DNA of 64,000 bases from Anaerococcus rubeinfantis (GCF_001487145.1 NZ_LN913015.1:96274-160273), one strand, 5' to 3'. Positions 35,078 through 43,421 are shown, counted from the first letter of the stretch. Program-made: numbers and translations. The notes: a model not told the origin generated them from the sequence alone.

Positions 35078-36445
35078 CTAACCTATACTTATATTTGCTT
35101 CTGGATATCTTATATATTTTGTCTTTGATTTAAGCCCAATTGAATAAGCCATAGTCATTGGGCCAATTCTTCCCAAATACATACTTAAAGTTATCATAAT
35201 TTTTCCAATATTTGAAAAATCTCCGGTAATTCCCCTGCTTGCTCCAACTGTACCAAAGGCTGATGCCACCTCATAAGCAATGTCCAATACTTTGAAATTT
35301 TCGCTCAATGATAAAATAAAAATAACTAAAAATATTAGTGTTAAATAAACCATTATAATTGCAAGAGCTTTTCTGATTGTCTTTGAGTCAATATGTTTAT
35401 TAAAAATTGTAACTTCATCTTCTTCTTTAAAAATTGAAATTGTAGATAAAACCAAAACTCCAAAGGTCGTTGTTTTTAATCCTCCGGCTGTTGAACCAGG
35501 AGATCCTCCTATAACCATCAAAACAATCAAAAGCAAGACGCTGGTGTCATGCATTTGATTTAATTTTACAGAGTAAAATCCTGCAGTTCTTGCAGAGATT
35601 GATTGGAAGGCTGATTGCATAATAGAATTTTTAATTCCTTCTTGGTACAAAACTCCTCCAACTTGTATTTCAATCAAATAAAAAGCAAGAGTTCCAATTA
35701 CTATAAGAAATCCACTGATTATCAAAACCAATTTGGCGTGAGTAGATAATTTTTTGAAAGATCTTTTTCTAAAAATTTCTGCAGTAACCATAAATCCAAG
35801 TCCACCAATCACAATCAGGCTCATTAGAGTTACATTTATCAAATTATCATTTCTGTATGGATAAATTGAATCTCCCAAAAGATCAAACCCAGCATTACAA
35901 AATGCAGAAATTGAATGGAAAATTGAATACCACCACCCCTTTGCCATACCAAAAATTGGCACAAAACGAAGGGATAACAAAAATGCTCCCAAAAATTCCA
36001 CCAAAAATGTAAAAACCAAAACATACTTAAATAATTTCATAATTCCTTGAAGGGTGTCAATATTTAATTGTTCTTTTAAAATTTGCCTTGATTTTAAGCC
36101 GATTTTTTTTCTTAAAAGTAAGGGAAAAAGTGTAGCCAAGGTCATTACACCCAGTCCCCCGATTTGAATTAAAAATAAAATCAAAAGATGACCGTAAGAA
36201 TTCCAATGTTCTGCCGTATTTACAGTAGTAAGTCCTGTTACGCAAGATGCTGAAGCCGCTACAAAAATTGAATCAATTAAATTTGTAGGCTCTCCACTTC
36301 TTGTAAAAATTGGCAAAGATAAAATACATCCACCTGTTATTATTAAAATTGCAAAACCCAAAGTCAAATACAAGGGTGGATTTGAAGTAATCTTATCCGA
36401 TAAATTTTCCAAAAAATTTTCATTATTTTTTCTAATATTTTTCAT
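35078..36445 (-). CDS. TrkH/KtrB-family potassium uptake membrane subunit
   Basis: A 455-residue potassium translocator with four M1-P-M2 repeats. Filter-type segments include ASCVTGLTTVN, SAFCNAGFDL, SARTAGFYSV and FGTVGASRGI. First gene of a two-gene ktrBA-type operon; start ATG 36445 has AAGGAAAT upstream. No c-di-AMP riboswitch is visible in the short divergent promoter region. Confidence 0.92.
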   Translation of the reverse strand: MKNIRKNNENFLENLSDKITSNPPLYLTLGFAILIITGGCILSLPIFTRSGEPTNLIDSIFVAASASCVTGLTTVNTAEHWNSYGHLLILFLIQIGGLGVMTLATLFPLLLRKKIGLKSRQILKEQLNIDTLQGIMKLFKYVLVFTFLVEFLGAFLLSLRFVPIFGMAKGWWYSIFHSISAFCNAGFDLLGDSIYPYRNDNLINVTLMSLIVIGGLGFMVTAEIFRKRSFKKLSTHAKLVLIISGFLIVIGTLAFYLIEIQVGGVLYQEGIKNSIMQSAFQSISARTAGFYSVKLNQMHDTSVLLLIVLMVIGGSPGSTAGGLKTTTFGVLVLSTISIFKEEDEVTIFNKHIDSKTIRKALAIIMVYLTLIFLVIFILSLSENFKVLDIAYEVASAFGTVGASRGITGDFSNIGKIMITLSMYLGRIGPMTMAYSIGLKSKTKYIRYPEANISIG

Positions 36446-36615
36446 TTTATTTCCTTATATAAACTAATAAATTAAAGCTTATTTTAAAGCCTATCTCATC
36501 TAATTTTATACCCTAGATTATAAATGTCAACTAAAATACAAGGACTTTACAAATAATTTATTTTTTAATTTTTAAATTTTTTTGGGTATAATTTTAGCAA
36601 AGAAAGGGAATTTTT

Positions 36616-37113
36616 ATGAAAAAATATTATTTTAAGGAAAAATTTTTTAAACTTACAGATAAGTATCCAATTTTGGATGAAAATGGAAATGAAGCTTATT
36701 TTTTTGACCAAGATTTTAAATTTGTAGGATATCAGGCAAAATTAAAAGATATGGAAGGAAATGTTTTGTTTGATATTTCCAAAAAAATACTTTCTTTTCT
36801 CCAAACTTATTATGTGGATTTTTATGATGGAAGCCATATGGAAATAAATCAAAAATTATCTTTTTTAAAAAGAAAGGTCAACGCTTTTTATGAGGGAAAA
36901 GAATTAAATTTAAGGGGCAATTATCTTGATCATGATTTTGAAGTTTATTTTAAAAATGATTTGATTGCAGAAATGAACAAGAAATTTTTTGCCTTTACCG
37001 ACCAATATGAGCTTACGGTTTATGACGAAGATTTTACTTTAGTATTAATTGCTCTTTGCCTTTGCATAAATGAAATGAAAAACAGGGATGATGCGGCTGC
37101 ATCTAGCAATTAA
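36616..37113 (+). CDS. LURP-one-related/YxjI family protein
   Basis: A 165-residue cytosolic protein with the tubby-like beta-barrel pattern of LURP-one/YxjI proteins: FFKLTDKYPILDENGNEAYF at the N-terminus, KISKKILSFL-like strands, and the buried helix ALCLCINEMKN at the C-terminus. Function is not known for the bacterial members. A TATAAT box lies about 25 bases upstream, and AAAGGGAAT precedes the ATG. The Mn riboswitch begins 40 bases after its stop. Confidence 0.72.
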   Translation: MKKYYFKEKFFKLTDKYPILDENGNEAYFFDQDFKFVGYQAKLKDMEGNVLFDISKKILSFLQTYYVDFYDGSHMEINQKLSFLKRKVNAFYEGKELNLRGNYLDHDFEVYFKNDLIAEMNKKFFAFTDQYELTVYDEDFTLVLIALCLCINEMKNRDDAAASSN

Positions 37114-37151
37114 AATTGATTTTTCCTCTATTTGATATATAATTATATCAA

Positions 37152-37255
37152 CAAGAGGGAGTAGCTTAATTATTCAATCGTCATTACGGTTTAACCCGGT
37201 TGAATAAACCATCTGGTAGCAAGACTTTTGGCGATTTGCCAGAAGTCTTTTCTTT
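37152..37255 (+). promoter_or_regulatory. yybP-ykoY manganese riboswitch with terminator
   Basis: The 5' element AGAGGGAGTAGC and 3' element GGTAGCAAGACTTTTGG are the conserved halves of the yybP-ykoY aptamer, with an ACCCGG internal segment between stems. The 3' part forms an alternative terminator stem AGACTTTTGGC / GCCAGAAGTCT (37222-37248) followed by TTTTCTTTTT. Known members bind Mn2+, and binding prevents termination, so the P-type ATPase downstream should rise with manganese. Confidence 0.88.
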
Positions 37256-37290
37256 TTGTAAAGAAAAAATAAAAATTTAAGGAGGTAGGA

Positions 37291-39969
37291 ATGGACTATT
37301 TAGGTCAAAAAAATGAAATTGTAAAAAAACTTGACTCTGATAGCTCAAGGGGTTTATCAAAAGATCTTGCGGCTAAACGTCTTGAAGAAAACGGCCCAAA
37401 TAAAATTGAATCCAAGAAGAAAAAATCTCTTGGCAAAAAAATCGCCGAGCAAATCATTGACCCAATGGTAATTTTATTGATAGTTGCATCAATCGTATCA
37501 GCCTTTACGGGAGATAAAATTGAATGCGTAATAATTATTGCCATTGTTATTATTAATGCAATTATGTCAATTATTCAAGAAGGAAGAGCTGAAGATTCTG
37601 TTGAGGCCTTGCAAAAAATGTCATCACCCGAGGCAAGTGTCATTCGTGATGGAAAAAAAGTAAAAGTTAAGGCAGAAGACTTAGTTGTTGGAGATATAGT
37701 TGTAATTGAAACTGGAGATATAGTTCCAGCTGATATGCGTTTATTAGAATCATCAAATTTACAAATCGACGAATCTTCTCTTACTGGAGAATCTGTAGCA
37801 GCTGAAAAAGATTCTGAAGCTATTTATGAAAGTGAAGTGGGAATTGGTGATAGGGAAAATTTTGCTTTCTCATCAACAATAGTAACTTATGGTCACGGAA
37901 AGGGAATTGTAACTCAAACTGGATCTGATTCAGAAATGGGAAAAATCGCTTCAAGTCTTCACCAAGTTGAAGATAAGGATACTCCTTTACAAAAACAACT
38001 AAACAAATTGTCAAAACTTTTGGCAATTCTTGTAGTTGTTGTTTGTATAATTGTATTTATTGTTGGATATTTTAGAACTGGCGATTCCTTATTAGATAAT
38101 TTAATGGTTGCAGTTTCTCTTGCAGTTGCAGCAATTCCTGAAGGACTTACTGCAGTTGTAACAATTGTTTTATCAATCGGAATGAACAGAATGGCAGAAA
38201 GAAAAGCAATTGTAAAATCCTTAGTTTCTGTAGAAACACTAGGCGCAACAACAGCAATTTGTTCAGATAAAACTGGAACTTTGACTCAAAACGAGATGAC
38301 CATCACAAAAATTTGGACAAATGAAAAAGAATATGAAGTTGAAGGAAGCGGATACGAACCAAAAGGTCATATAAAGCTCGATGATGAAAAAATAGAAGAT
38401 GAAGAAAATATAAAACTTCTAATGAAAATTTCAACTTTGTGTAATGACGCCGACCTAACTCGTGAAGATAACCAATATAAAATTATAGGCGATCCAACAG
38501 AAGGAGCCATGCTTACATTTTCTGAAAAATGGGGAATTGTTCAAGAAGATTTGGAAGAAAAACACCCAAGACTTGAAGAAATTCCATTTGATTCTGACAG
38601 AAAAATGATGACAACCTTCCACAATATTGAAGAAAATTATAAGGCAATGACAAAGGGCGCTCCGGATATAATTATTTCAAATTCTTCAAAAATTTTATTA
38701 AATGGAGAAGTTGTAGATTTTACTGAAGATTTAAAGAAAAAGGCAATGGATGAAAATAAAAATCTTGCCAAACAAGCTCTTCGTGTAATGGCTTACGCCT
38801 TTAGGGAATTTGATTCAATAAAAAATGAAGAATTAACAAGCGAAAATATAGAAAGAGATATGGTATTTGTTGGACTTACTGGAATGATAGATCCACCAAG
38901 ACCAGAAGCAAAAAAGGCAGTTGCAGAATGTCACTCATCAGGAATTGATGTTGTAATGATTACTGGAGATTATTTAGAAACAGCCTTCGCAATAGCAAGA
39001 GACTTGGGAATTGCAGATTCCAAAGACCAAGCTATCGAGGGAAAAGAATTAAATAATATGACAGATGTTGAAATTAGAAAAATCGCCAAAGAAAAAAGAG
39101 TTTTTGCAAGAGTATCTCCACAAAATAAGGTTCAACTTGTAAATGCCCTTCAAGAAAACGGCGAAATAGTTGCCATGACAGGAGACGGAGTAAACGATGC
39201 TCCAGCAATCAAAAATGCTGATATAGGAATTTCTATGGGAATTACAGGAACTGACGTTGCAAAAGATACAGCAAATATGATTTTGGTTGACGATAATTTT
39301 GCTACAATTGTAAATGCAGTTGAAGAAGGAAGAATAATTTTTGCAAATATCAGAAAATTTGTTTCATTCCTACTTTCATGTAACATTGCAGAAGTTTTGA
39401 TTGTATTTTTGTCAATTTTATTTGGCCTACCTTCTCCACTTACACCAATCCAATTACTCTGGTTAAACCTAGTAACAGATGCTTTCCCAGCACTTGCCCT
39501 TGGAGTTGAACCAGGAGAAAAAGATATAATGGAAAGAGATCCAAGAGATCCAAAAGAATCAATAATTTCTGGAGACTTAAAAAATTCACTAATTGTTCAA
39601 TCACTGGCAATTACATTTTCAGTTTTAATGTCTTATATAATCGGATTAAAATTAATCTTCCCAGGAAATATAGAAGGAGCTCACACAATGGTTTTTGCAA
39701 CCTTAATTACAAGCGAGCTTTTGAGAGCATTTTCTGTAAGAAGTACAAAATATACCCTAAAAGAATTGGGAATAGGATCAAACAAGCAATTAATAAAAGC
39801 AAATATCCTATCATTCGCCCTACTTTTAATAGTAATGTATGTCGGACCATTAAGATATTTATTTGAATTAGAATTAATAACCTGGCAATGGATAATAATT
39901 CTAGCCCTCGCCTTTATCCCATTGATTTTAGGAGAAGTTCACAAAATTAGTGCGAGAAAAAATAAATAA
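37291..39969 (+). CDS. P-type cation ATPase, probable manganese/calcium exporter
   Basis: An 892-residue P2-type ATPase. Phosphorylation motif CSDKTGTLTQNE (Asp ~330), TGES in the actuator domain, MTGDGVNDAPAIK in the P domain, and the cation-site PEGL and NLVTDAFPALALG segments in membrane helices M4 and M6. SERCA/PMR1-like proteins of this length in Firmicutes transport Ca2+ or Mn2+. The manganese riboswitch upstream points to Mn2+ export as the physiological role, as with YoaB-type pumps. GGAGGTAGGA precedes the ATG. Confidence 0.9.
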   Translation: MDYLGQKNEIVKKLDSDSSRGLSKDLAAKRLEENGPNKIESKKKKSLGKKIAEQIIDPMVILLIVASIVSAFTGDKIECVIIIAIVIINAIMSIIQEGRAEDSVEALQKMSSPEASVIRDGKKVKVKAEDLVVGDIVVIETGDIVPADMRLLESSNLQIDESSLTGESVAAEKDSEAIYESEVGIGDRENFAFSSTIVTYGHGKGIVTQTGSDSEMGKIASSLHQVEDKDTPLQKQLNKLSKLLAILVVVVCIIVFIVGYFRTGDSLLDNLMVAVSLAVAAIPEGLTAVVTIVLSIGMNRMAERKAIVKSLVSVETLGATTAICSDKTGTLTQNEMTITKIWTNEKEYEVEGSGYEPKGHIKLDDEKIEDEENIKLLMKISTLCNDADLTREDNQYKIIGDPTEGAMLTFSEKWGIVQEDLEEKHPRLEEIPFDSDRKMMTTFHNIEENYKAMTKGAPDIIISNSSKILLNGEVVDFTEDLKKKAMDENKNLAKQALRVMAYAFREFDSIKNEELTSENIERDMVFVGLTGMIDPPRPEAKKAVAECHSSGIDVVMITGDYLETAFAIARDLGIADSKDQAIEGKELNNMTDVEIRKIAKEKRVFARVSPQNKVQLVNALQENGEIVAMTGDGVNDAPAIKNADIGISMGITGTDVAKDTANMILVDDNFATIVNAVEEGRIIFANIRKFVSFLLSCNIAEVLIVFLSILFGLPSPLTPIQLLWLNLVTDAFPALALGVEPGEKDIMERDPRDPKESIISGDLKNSLIVQSLAITFSVLMSYIIGLKLIFPGNIEGAHTMVFATLITSELLRAFSVRSTKYTLKELGIGSNKQLIKANILSFALLLIVMYVGPLRYLFELELITWQWIIILALAFIPLILGEVHKISARKNK

Positions 39970-39976
39970 TTTTAAA

Positions 39977-40000
39977 AAGCAAGAGTTTTAATTCTTGCTT
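39977..40000 (+). terminator. terminator of the P-type ATPase gene
   Basis: Stem AAGCAAGA / TCTTGCTT followed by eight Ts. Its TTGCTT also forms the -35 box of the antitoxin RNA promoter that follows, a double use of the same bases. Confidence 0.8.
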
Positions 40001-40028
40001 TTTTTTGATTAATTAGTATAATGTAATT

Positions 40029-40096
40029 GACAAAAAGTTATGACAATATAAATGATAATCACAAAAAAGCAGGAGGGCCAACTCCTGCTTTTTTAT
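40029..40096 (+). ncRNA. antitoxin RNA of type I toxin-antitoxin locus 1
   Basis: Promoter TTGCTT (39995-40000), 16-base spacer, TATAAT (40017-40022). The RNA of about 68 bases runs into a bidirectional terminator (40063-40094, stem of 13 bp) that it shares with the convergent toxin transcript. It contains AAGTTATGACA (40035-40045) and ATGATAATCAC (40052-40062), which recur with identical spacing in the toxin gene at 40180-40207, giving two regions of complementarity as in the Fst par system. Confidence 0.7.
40063..40094. terminator. shared bidirectional terminator of TA locus 1
   Basis: 13-bp stem AAAAAAGCAGGAG with a GGCCAA loop; identical in sequence to that of locus 2 at 40442-40473. Confidence 0.85.
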
Positions 40097-40102
40097 TTCG
40101 GG

Positions 40103-40207
40103 CTAATTATCATCAAAATATCTATCTAGCCACTTGCAGGTAAAATGACAAATTATTCCTGCCAAAATAGATATTATTAAAGTTATGACATAATCTATGA
40201 TAATCAC
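40103..40207 (-). CDS. Fst-like type I toxin peptide 1 (start codon uncertain)
   Basis: A 34-codon frame from GTG 40207: hydrophobic N-terminal helix (VITLIISILAGIICHF) followed by CKWLDRYFDDN, the charged tail style of Fst-type membrane toxins. Gapless alignment with toxin 2 puts ATA (40198-40200 region, third codon after the GGGGGTG ribosome site) where toxin 2 has ATG. So either GTG directly abutting the ribosome site, or a weak ATA/ATT start, must be used; the peptide may be poorly made or silenced. Convergent with its antitoxin RNA. Confidence 0.6.
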   Translation of the reverse strand: MIIIDYVITLIISILAGIICHFTCKWLDRYFDDN

Positions 40208-40209
40208 CC

Positions 40210-40230
40210 CCTAACTGTTACCAGTTTAGG
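40210..40230 (-). promoter_or_regulatory. leader stem-loop of toxin 1 mRNA
   Basis: CCTAAACTG / CAGTTAGG stem with a 4-base loop and one bulge, adjoining the GGGGG ribosome site. Par-type toxin mRNAs carry a similar stem that limits translation. A TATAAT-like -10 for the toxin lies upstream near 40249-40254. Confidence 0.5.
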
Positions 40231-40410
40231 TTGACGATAACAAAAATATTATATCATAATTTTTATTTCTCAGTTTTAGCCTAAAAATTTTCATTGATTT
40301 TTTATTTTAAATAAGTATATTGTTTTTGAGTAAAAAAATATAGATTCATGAAATCAAAAAAGCAGGATGACAAATCTTGCTTTTTTCTTATGTCTTAGTA
40401 TAATGAAAAT

Positions 40411-40475
40411 GACTAAGGAACATATAGTTCATTGTAAGACTAAAAAAGCAGGAGGGCCAACTCCTGCTTTTTTAT
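40411..40475 (+). ncRNA. antitoxin RNA of type I toxin-antitoxin locus 2
   Basis: Same promoter design as locus 1: TTGCTT (40377-40382), 16-base spacer, TATAAT (40399-40404). Contains AAGGAACATATA and CATTG-AAG blocks (40415-40440) that recur in the toxin 2 gene start at 40559-40587, then enters the shared terminator at 40442-40473. Confidence 0.7.
40442..40473. terminator. shared bidirectional terminator of TA locus 2
   Basis: Same 13-bp AAAAAAGCAGGAG stem and loop as locus 1, serving antitoxin (+) and toxin (-) transcripts. Confidence 0.85.
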
Positions 40476-40479
40476 TTGG

Positions 40480-40578
40480 CTAGTTATCGCAATTGTCATT
40501 GGCATCTAACCATTTACAAATAAAATGATCAATTATATTTGTCAAAATGCCAATTATAAAGGAACATATAATTTTCAT
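40480..40578 (-). CDS. Fst-like type I toxin peptide 2
   Basis: A 32-residue membrane peptide: MKIICSFIIGILTNIIDHFI followed by CKWLDANDNCDN. The hydrophobic helix and charged C-terminus are those of Fst/par-type toxins. A strong GGAGGTG site sits six bases before the ATG. It converges on the antitoxin RNA at 40411 through a common terminator. It shares ICHF/CKWLD-type positions with toxin 1, so the two loci are tandem paralogues. Expected to damage or perturb the membrane when unrepressed. Confidence 0.72.
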   Translation of the reverse strand: MKIICSFIIGILTNIIDHFICKWLDANDNCDN

Positions 40579-40589
40579 TGCAAGCACCT

Positions 40590-40609
40590 CCATTCTGTTA
40601 TCAGATTGG
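40590..40609 (-). promoter_or_regulatory. leader stem-loop of toxin 2 mRNA
   Basis: CCAATCTG / CAGAATGG stem (one A-A mismatch) around ATAA, overlapping the start of the GGAGG ribosome site. Equivalent in place to the toxin 1 leader stem. Confidence 0.5.
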
Positions 40610-40655
40610 ATGCGATAACAATGTAATTATATCATAATAAATTAGAGGTGGATTT

Positions 40656-40943
40656 ATGAGAAAAAAAGAAAAACAAAAATATTTTATGAAAAAACTTCAC
40701 GAAATTTACAATGATAAAAGTTTAAATTTAAGTAAATCTTGTAGGAAAAAAATTTTAGACCAATATAAAGAATTATCAAACAATAAAACAAATATAAATT
40801 ATGCATCATATAAGCTCTATCCATATTTAAGAGATGCCCTTTATGACAATAAGGATTCAAAACTTTTAAGTGATTTTATGAAAATTATTTTGAAATATAG
40901 GTGGAAGGCATATTTTGCAATGATTTTACCTACAAAATTTTAA
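40656..40943 (+). CDS. possible bacteriocin immunity-type helical protein
   Basis: A 95-residue, strongly basic, all-helical protein without signal peptide. Size, charge and the pattern KKLHEIYND...LYPYLRDALYD...FMKIILKYR resemble the four-helix immunity proteins for class IIa bacteriocins (enterocin A/pediocin type), but no diagnostic motif proves this. GAGGTGG precedes the ATG. It is single, between the toxin loci and the chrA pair, and no bacteriocin structural gene is visible beside it. Confidence 0.45.
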   Translation: MRKKEKQKYFMKKLHEIYNDKSLNLSKSCRKKILDQYKELSNNKTNINYASYKLYPYLRDALYDNKDSKLLSDFMKIILKYRWKAYFAMILPTKF

Positions 40944-40948
40944 TTTCA

Positions 40949-40978
40949 AAAAAGCAGGAGTATAAATTCCTGCTTTTT
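40949..40978. terminator. convergent terminator of the immunity-like gene and chrA pair
   Basis: AAAAAGCAGGA / TCCTGCTTTTT; the stem is nearly the same as in the two toxin loci, so this terminator sequence recurs within 1 kb. Confidence 0.85.
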
Positions 40979-41537
40979 ACAACTTAAAAATAATTCCAAA
41001 CAAAGCCCCCATCCCTATTATTAATAGGGGATGGATTTTTTTGTATTTTCTTAATAAAAATAAAAATCCTAGGAACAAAACAAGCTGGATTATTTGAAAT
41101 AAGTCTAGAAAATTTCCTGTTTTTTCATATAATTTTACATTAAATAAGGAAATTACCATTACATTTAACATAGCTCCCAAAATAAGTCCTGCTGTTGATG
41201 GTCTTATATATTCAAAGGCGTTTTTTACAGTAAGAGATGTTTTAAATTTATCGAGAGATCTTGCTATTATCAAAATTATAATTACTGCTGGCAATATTAA
41301 TGAGAAAGTTGCAAGAATTGCTCCGGTAATTCCATAGGCCTTGTATCCTGCAAAACTTGCCACATTAATTCCGATTGCTCCAGGGGTTGATTCTGAAACT
41401 GCAATCATATCTAATAATTCTTCACTTGTAAACCAATCGTAATTTTCTGCCATTTTTTGTAGGAAAGGAAAAGTTGCCATTCCTCCTCCAATTGCAAATA
41501 GTCCTGTTTTGAAAAATTCCCACATCAACCTAAGCAT
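40977..41537 (-). CDS. chromate transporter family protein, second half-size subunit
   Basis: A 186-residue CHR-family membrane protein with about five hydrophobic segments. FKTGLFAIGGGMATFPFLQK and SESTPGAIGINVASFAGYKA are the signature blocks. Half-size (single-domain) CHR proteins are encoded as pairs in Firmicutes, and this is the partner of the gene at 41530. I chose ATG 41537, which has GGAGG upstream inside the previous gene's end; the frame to 41570 lacks this. Real substrate may not be chromate. Confidence 0.85.
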   Translation of the reverse strand: MLRLMWEFFKTGLFAIGGGMATFPFLQKMAENYDWFTSEELLDMIAVSESTPGAIGINVASFAGYKAYGITGAILATFSLILPAVIIILIIARSLDKFKTSLTVKNAFEYIRPSTAGLILGAMLNVMVISLFNVKLYEKTGNFLDLFQIIQLVLFLGFLFLLRKYKKIHPLLIIGMGALFGIIFKL

Positions 41538-42063
41538 ATTTTCCTCCAAAAAGAATTCCAAAAATTCCACAAGCTATAACAATAATTATGGGTGAAATAG
41601 AAAATATTCCAATAGCAAGAAAGGTTAGGAAAAATATTAAAATTTTTATTTTTGTATCAGCGGTTTTTTTTACCATATTTATTACTGTATTTAAAACTAG
41701 AGCTGAAACTGCAATTCTAATTCCAGCAAAGGCGTGTTGGATTATTAATAAATGGGAAAATTCTTTTAAAAAATTTGCAATAAGAGTAATTATTATTATT
41801 GATGGACTAATAAATCCTAATGATGCAATTATTCCTCCCAAATTTCCCTTTCTTTTTCTCCCACAAAATGTAGAAGTATTTACGGCAATTATTCCTGGGG
41901 TTGTTTGACCGATTGCATAATAATCTAAGATTTCTTCTTGACTAATCCATTTTCTTTTGTCGACCAACTCTCTTTCTAAAAGCGGAAGCATGGCATAGCC
42001 TCCCCCAAAGGTAAAGGCTCCTATTTTAAAAAAAGTTAAATAAAGTTCTAATAATATTTTCAT
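41530..42063 (-). CDS. chromate transporter family protein, first half-size subunit
   Basis: A 177-residue CHR-family protein with FFKIGAFTFGGGYAMLPLLE and QTTPGIIAVNTSTFCGRK as signature blocks, homologous to its neighbour. It overlaps the second subunit gene by 8 bases. The pair probably assembles as an antiparallel heterodimer in the membrane. GGAGAAAT precedes the ATG. Confidence 0.87.
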   Translation of the reverse strand: MKILLELYLTFFKIGAFTFGGGYAMLPLLERELVDKRKWISQEEILDYYAIGQTTPGIIAVNTSTFCGRKRKGNLGGIIASLGFISPSIIIITLIANFLKEFSHLLIIQHAFAGIRIAVSALVLNTVINMVKKTADTKIKILIFFLTFLAIGIFSISPIIIVIACGIFGILFGGKYA

Positions 42064-42180
42064 TTTAAATTTCTCCTTTTATTTATTATAGCACAAGAGG
42101 TTAGATTGGCTAAATCACTTGATTTTAAGCTTTTTTGAAGTACGATTATTTAATACGACTGATAAAATGAAAGGAAATTT

Positions 42181-42720
42181 ATGAATTTAACTTTATCCAA
42201 TTCTTACATAAATTATTTAGATGAAATTAAAAATTTATACATAGAAGCTTTTCCAAAATCTGAAAGAAAACCAATGGATCAAATTATAAAAGTTTGCCAA
42301 AATGGTTTTGGAAGAATTATTCCAATTTTACTTGATGATGAATTTGTTGGAATGTTTATAACTTTAGATTCCAACAAGGATGATACTCTTTTAATTGATT
42401 ATTTTGCTATAAAAAATGATTATAGGGGTCTAAGTCTTGGTTCAAAATCATTAGAACTTTTGAACAAAATGGAAAATAAAACCATAATTATTGAAATCGA
42501 ACCTTGTTATAAAGAAGCTGAAAATTTTATCCAAAGAAAAAAGAGAAAAAAATTTTATAAAAATCTCGGTTTTAGGCAAACCGATATAAATATTTCCTGG
42601 TTTGGGGTTGATCTTGAATTAATGAGCCTTAATAAAACCATAAATTTTGACCATTATATGTCTTTATTGACTTCTATTTTCCCAAAATCATACATTGAAG
42701 AAAACATTAAACTTGCTTAA
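42181..42720 (+). CDS. GNAT-family N-acetyltransferase
   Basis: A 179-residue acetyltransferase. The CoA-binding motif A reads IDYFAIKNDYRGLSLGSKSL (residues ~76-95), followed by KNLGFRQTDIN of motif B. Substrate unknown. AAAGGAAAT precedes the ATG. It lies 16 bases before a HAD gene and the two appear to form an operon, divergent from the chrA pair. Confidence 0.82.
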   Translation: MNLTLSNSYINYLDEIKNLYIEAFPKSERKPMDQIIKVCQNGFGRIIPILLDDEFVGMFITLDSNKDDTLLIDYFAIKNDYRGLSLGSKSLELLNKMENKTIIIEIEPCYKEAENFIQRKKRKKFYKNLGFRQTDINISWFGVDLELMSLNKTINFDHYMSLLTSIFPKSYIEENIKLA

Positions 42721-42736
42721 ATTTTAAGGAGGATTT

Positions 42737-43390
42737 ATGAAATTATTATTTGACTGTGACGGAACAATACTTGATTCCATGCACATTTGGCTTGAGCCAA
42801 TCAATAGACTTTTAAAAGAATATAATTATGATTTAACAACTGAAGAAAAAGGACAAATGGAAGCTCTTCCCTTTGATGATACTATAAAATGGTTAAATCA
42901 AAATGTCTGTACTGACAAAAGCGAAAAAGAAGTTTACGATTATTTTTCAAAAACAATAGAAGACGCATACAAAAATCACCTTCTTCCAAAAGACGGAGCT
43001 GTAGAAATTTTGAAAAAATTGAAAGATGAAGGCTATGATATGTGCATTTGCTCATCAACTGACAAATTCCACTTGGTAAACGCCCTTAAAAGACTTGACT
43101 TGATAGATTTATTTGATTTTATTTTAACTCCAGATAAATTTCCCTACAAAAAAAGCGATAATGAGTACTGGCAAAAAGCCCTAGACAGTTATAAAATCGA
43201 AGCAAAAGATGCTGTTTTATTTGACGATGCCCTCTATGCCGTAAAGGCTGCCAAAAAACTCGGCATAAAAACCGTAGGAATAAAAGACTTCCCACACAAT
43301 AAAAATGAATGGGAAAAAATCAAAAAAGAAGCAGACATGGTAATTGATGATATAAAATATATAGATATGGAAAAAATTAAAAATCTATAA
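42737..43390 (+). CDS. HAD-superfamily hydrolase (phosphatase-like)
   Basis: A 217-residue HAD enzyme: nucleophile motif LLFDCDGTILDSM, motif II CICSSTD, lysine region KSDNEYWQKAL and motif IV VLFDDALYAVKAA. The DDALYA form with a helical cap resembles beta-phosphoglucomutase/Gph-type enzymes. AAGGAGG precedes the ATG. Substrate not assignable. Its terminator hairpin is duplicated around the following repeat element. Confidence 0.8.
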   Translation: MKLLFDCDGTILDSMHIWLEPINRLLKEYNYDLTTEEKGQMEALPFDDTIKWLNQNVCTDKSEKEVYDYFSKTIEDAYKNHLLPKDGAVEILKKLKDEGYDMCICSSTDKFHLVNALKRLDLIDLFDFILTPDKFPYKKSDNEYWQKALDSYKIEAKDAVLFDDALYAVKAAKKLGIKTVGIKDFPHNKNEWEKIKKEADMVIDDIKYIDMEKIKNL

Positions 43391-43403
43391 AAATTATAAA
43401 AAT

Positions 43404-43421
43404 AACCATCAAAATGTGGTT
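43404..43421 (+). terminator. terminator hairpin, left duplicate at copy E
   Basis: AACCATCAAAATGTGGTT, stem AACCA / TGGTT. Matches 14 of 18 bases with the hairpin at 45288-45305. Confidence 0.65.

Noticed and set aside
42150-42176. T7-type promoter (TAATACGACT...)
   Set aside because: Only the first ten bases match; the essential CACTATA part is absent, and no phage genes are nearby.
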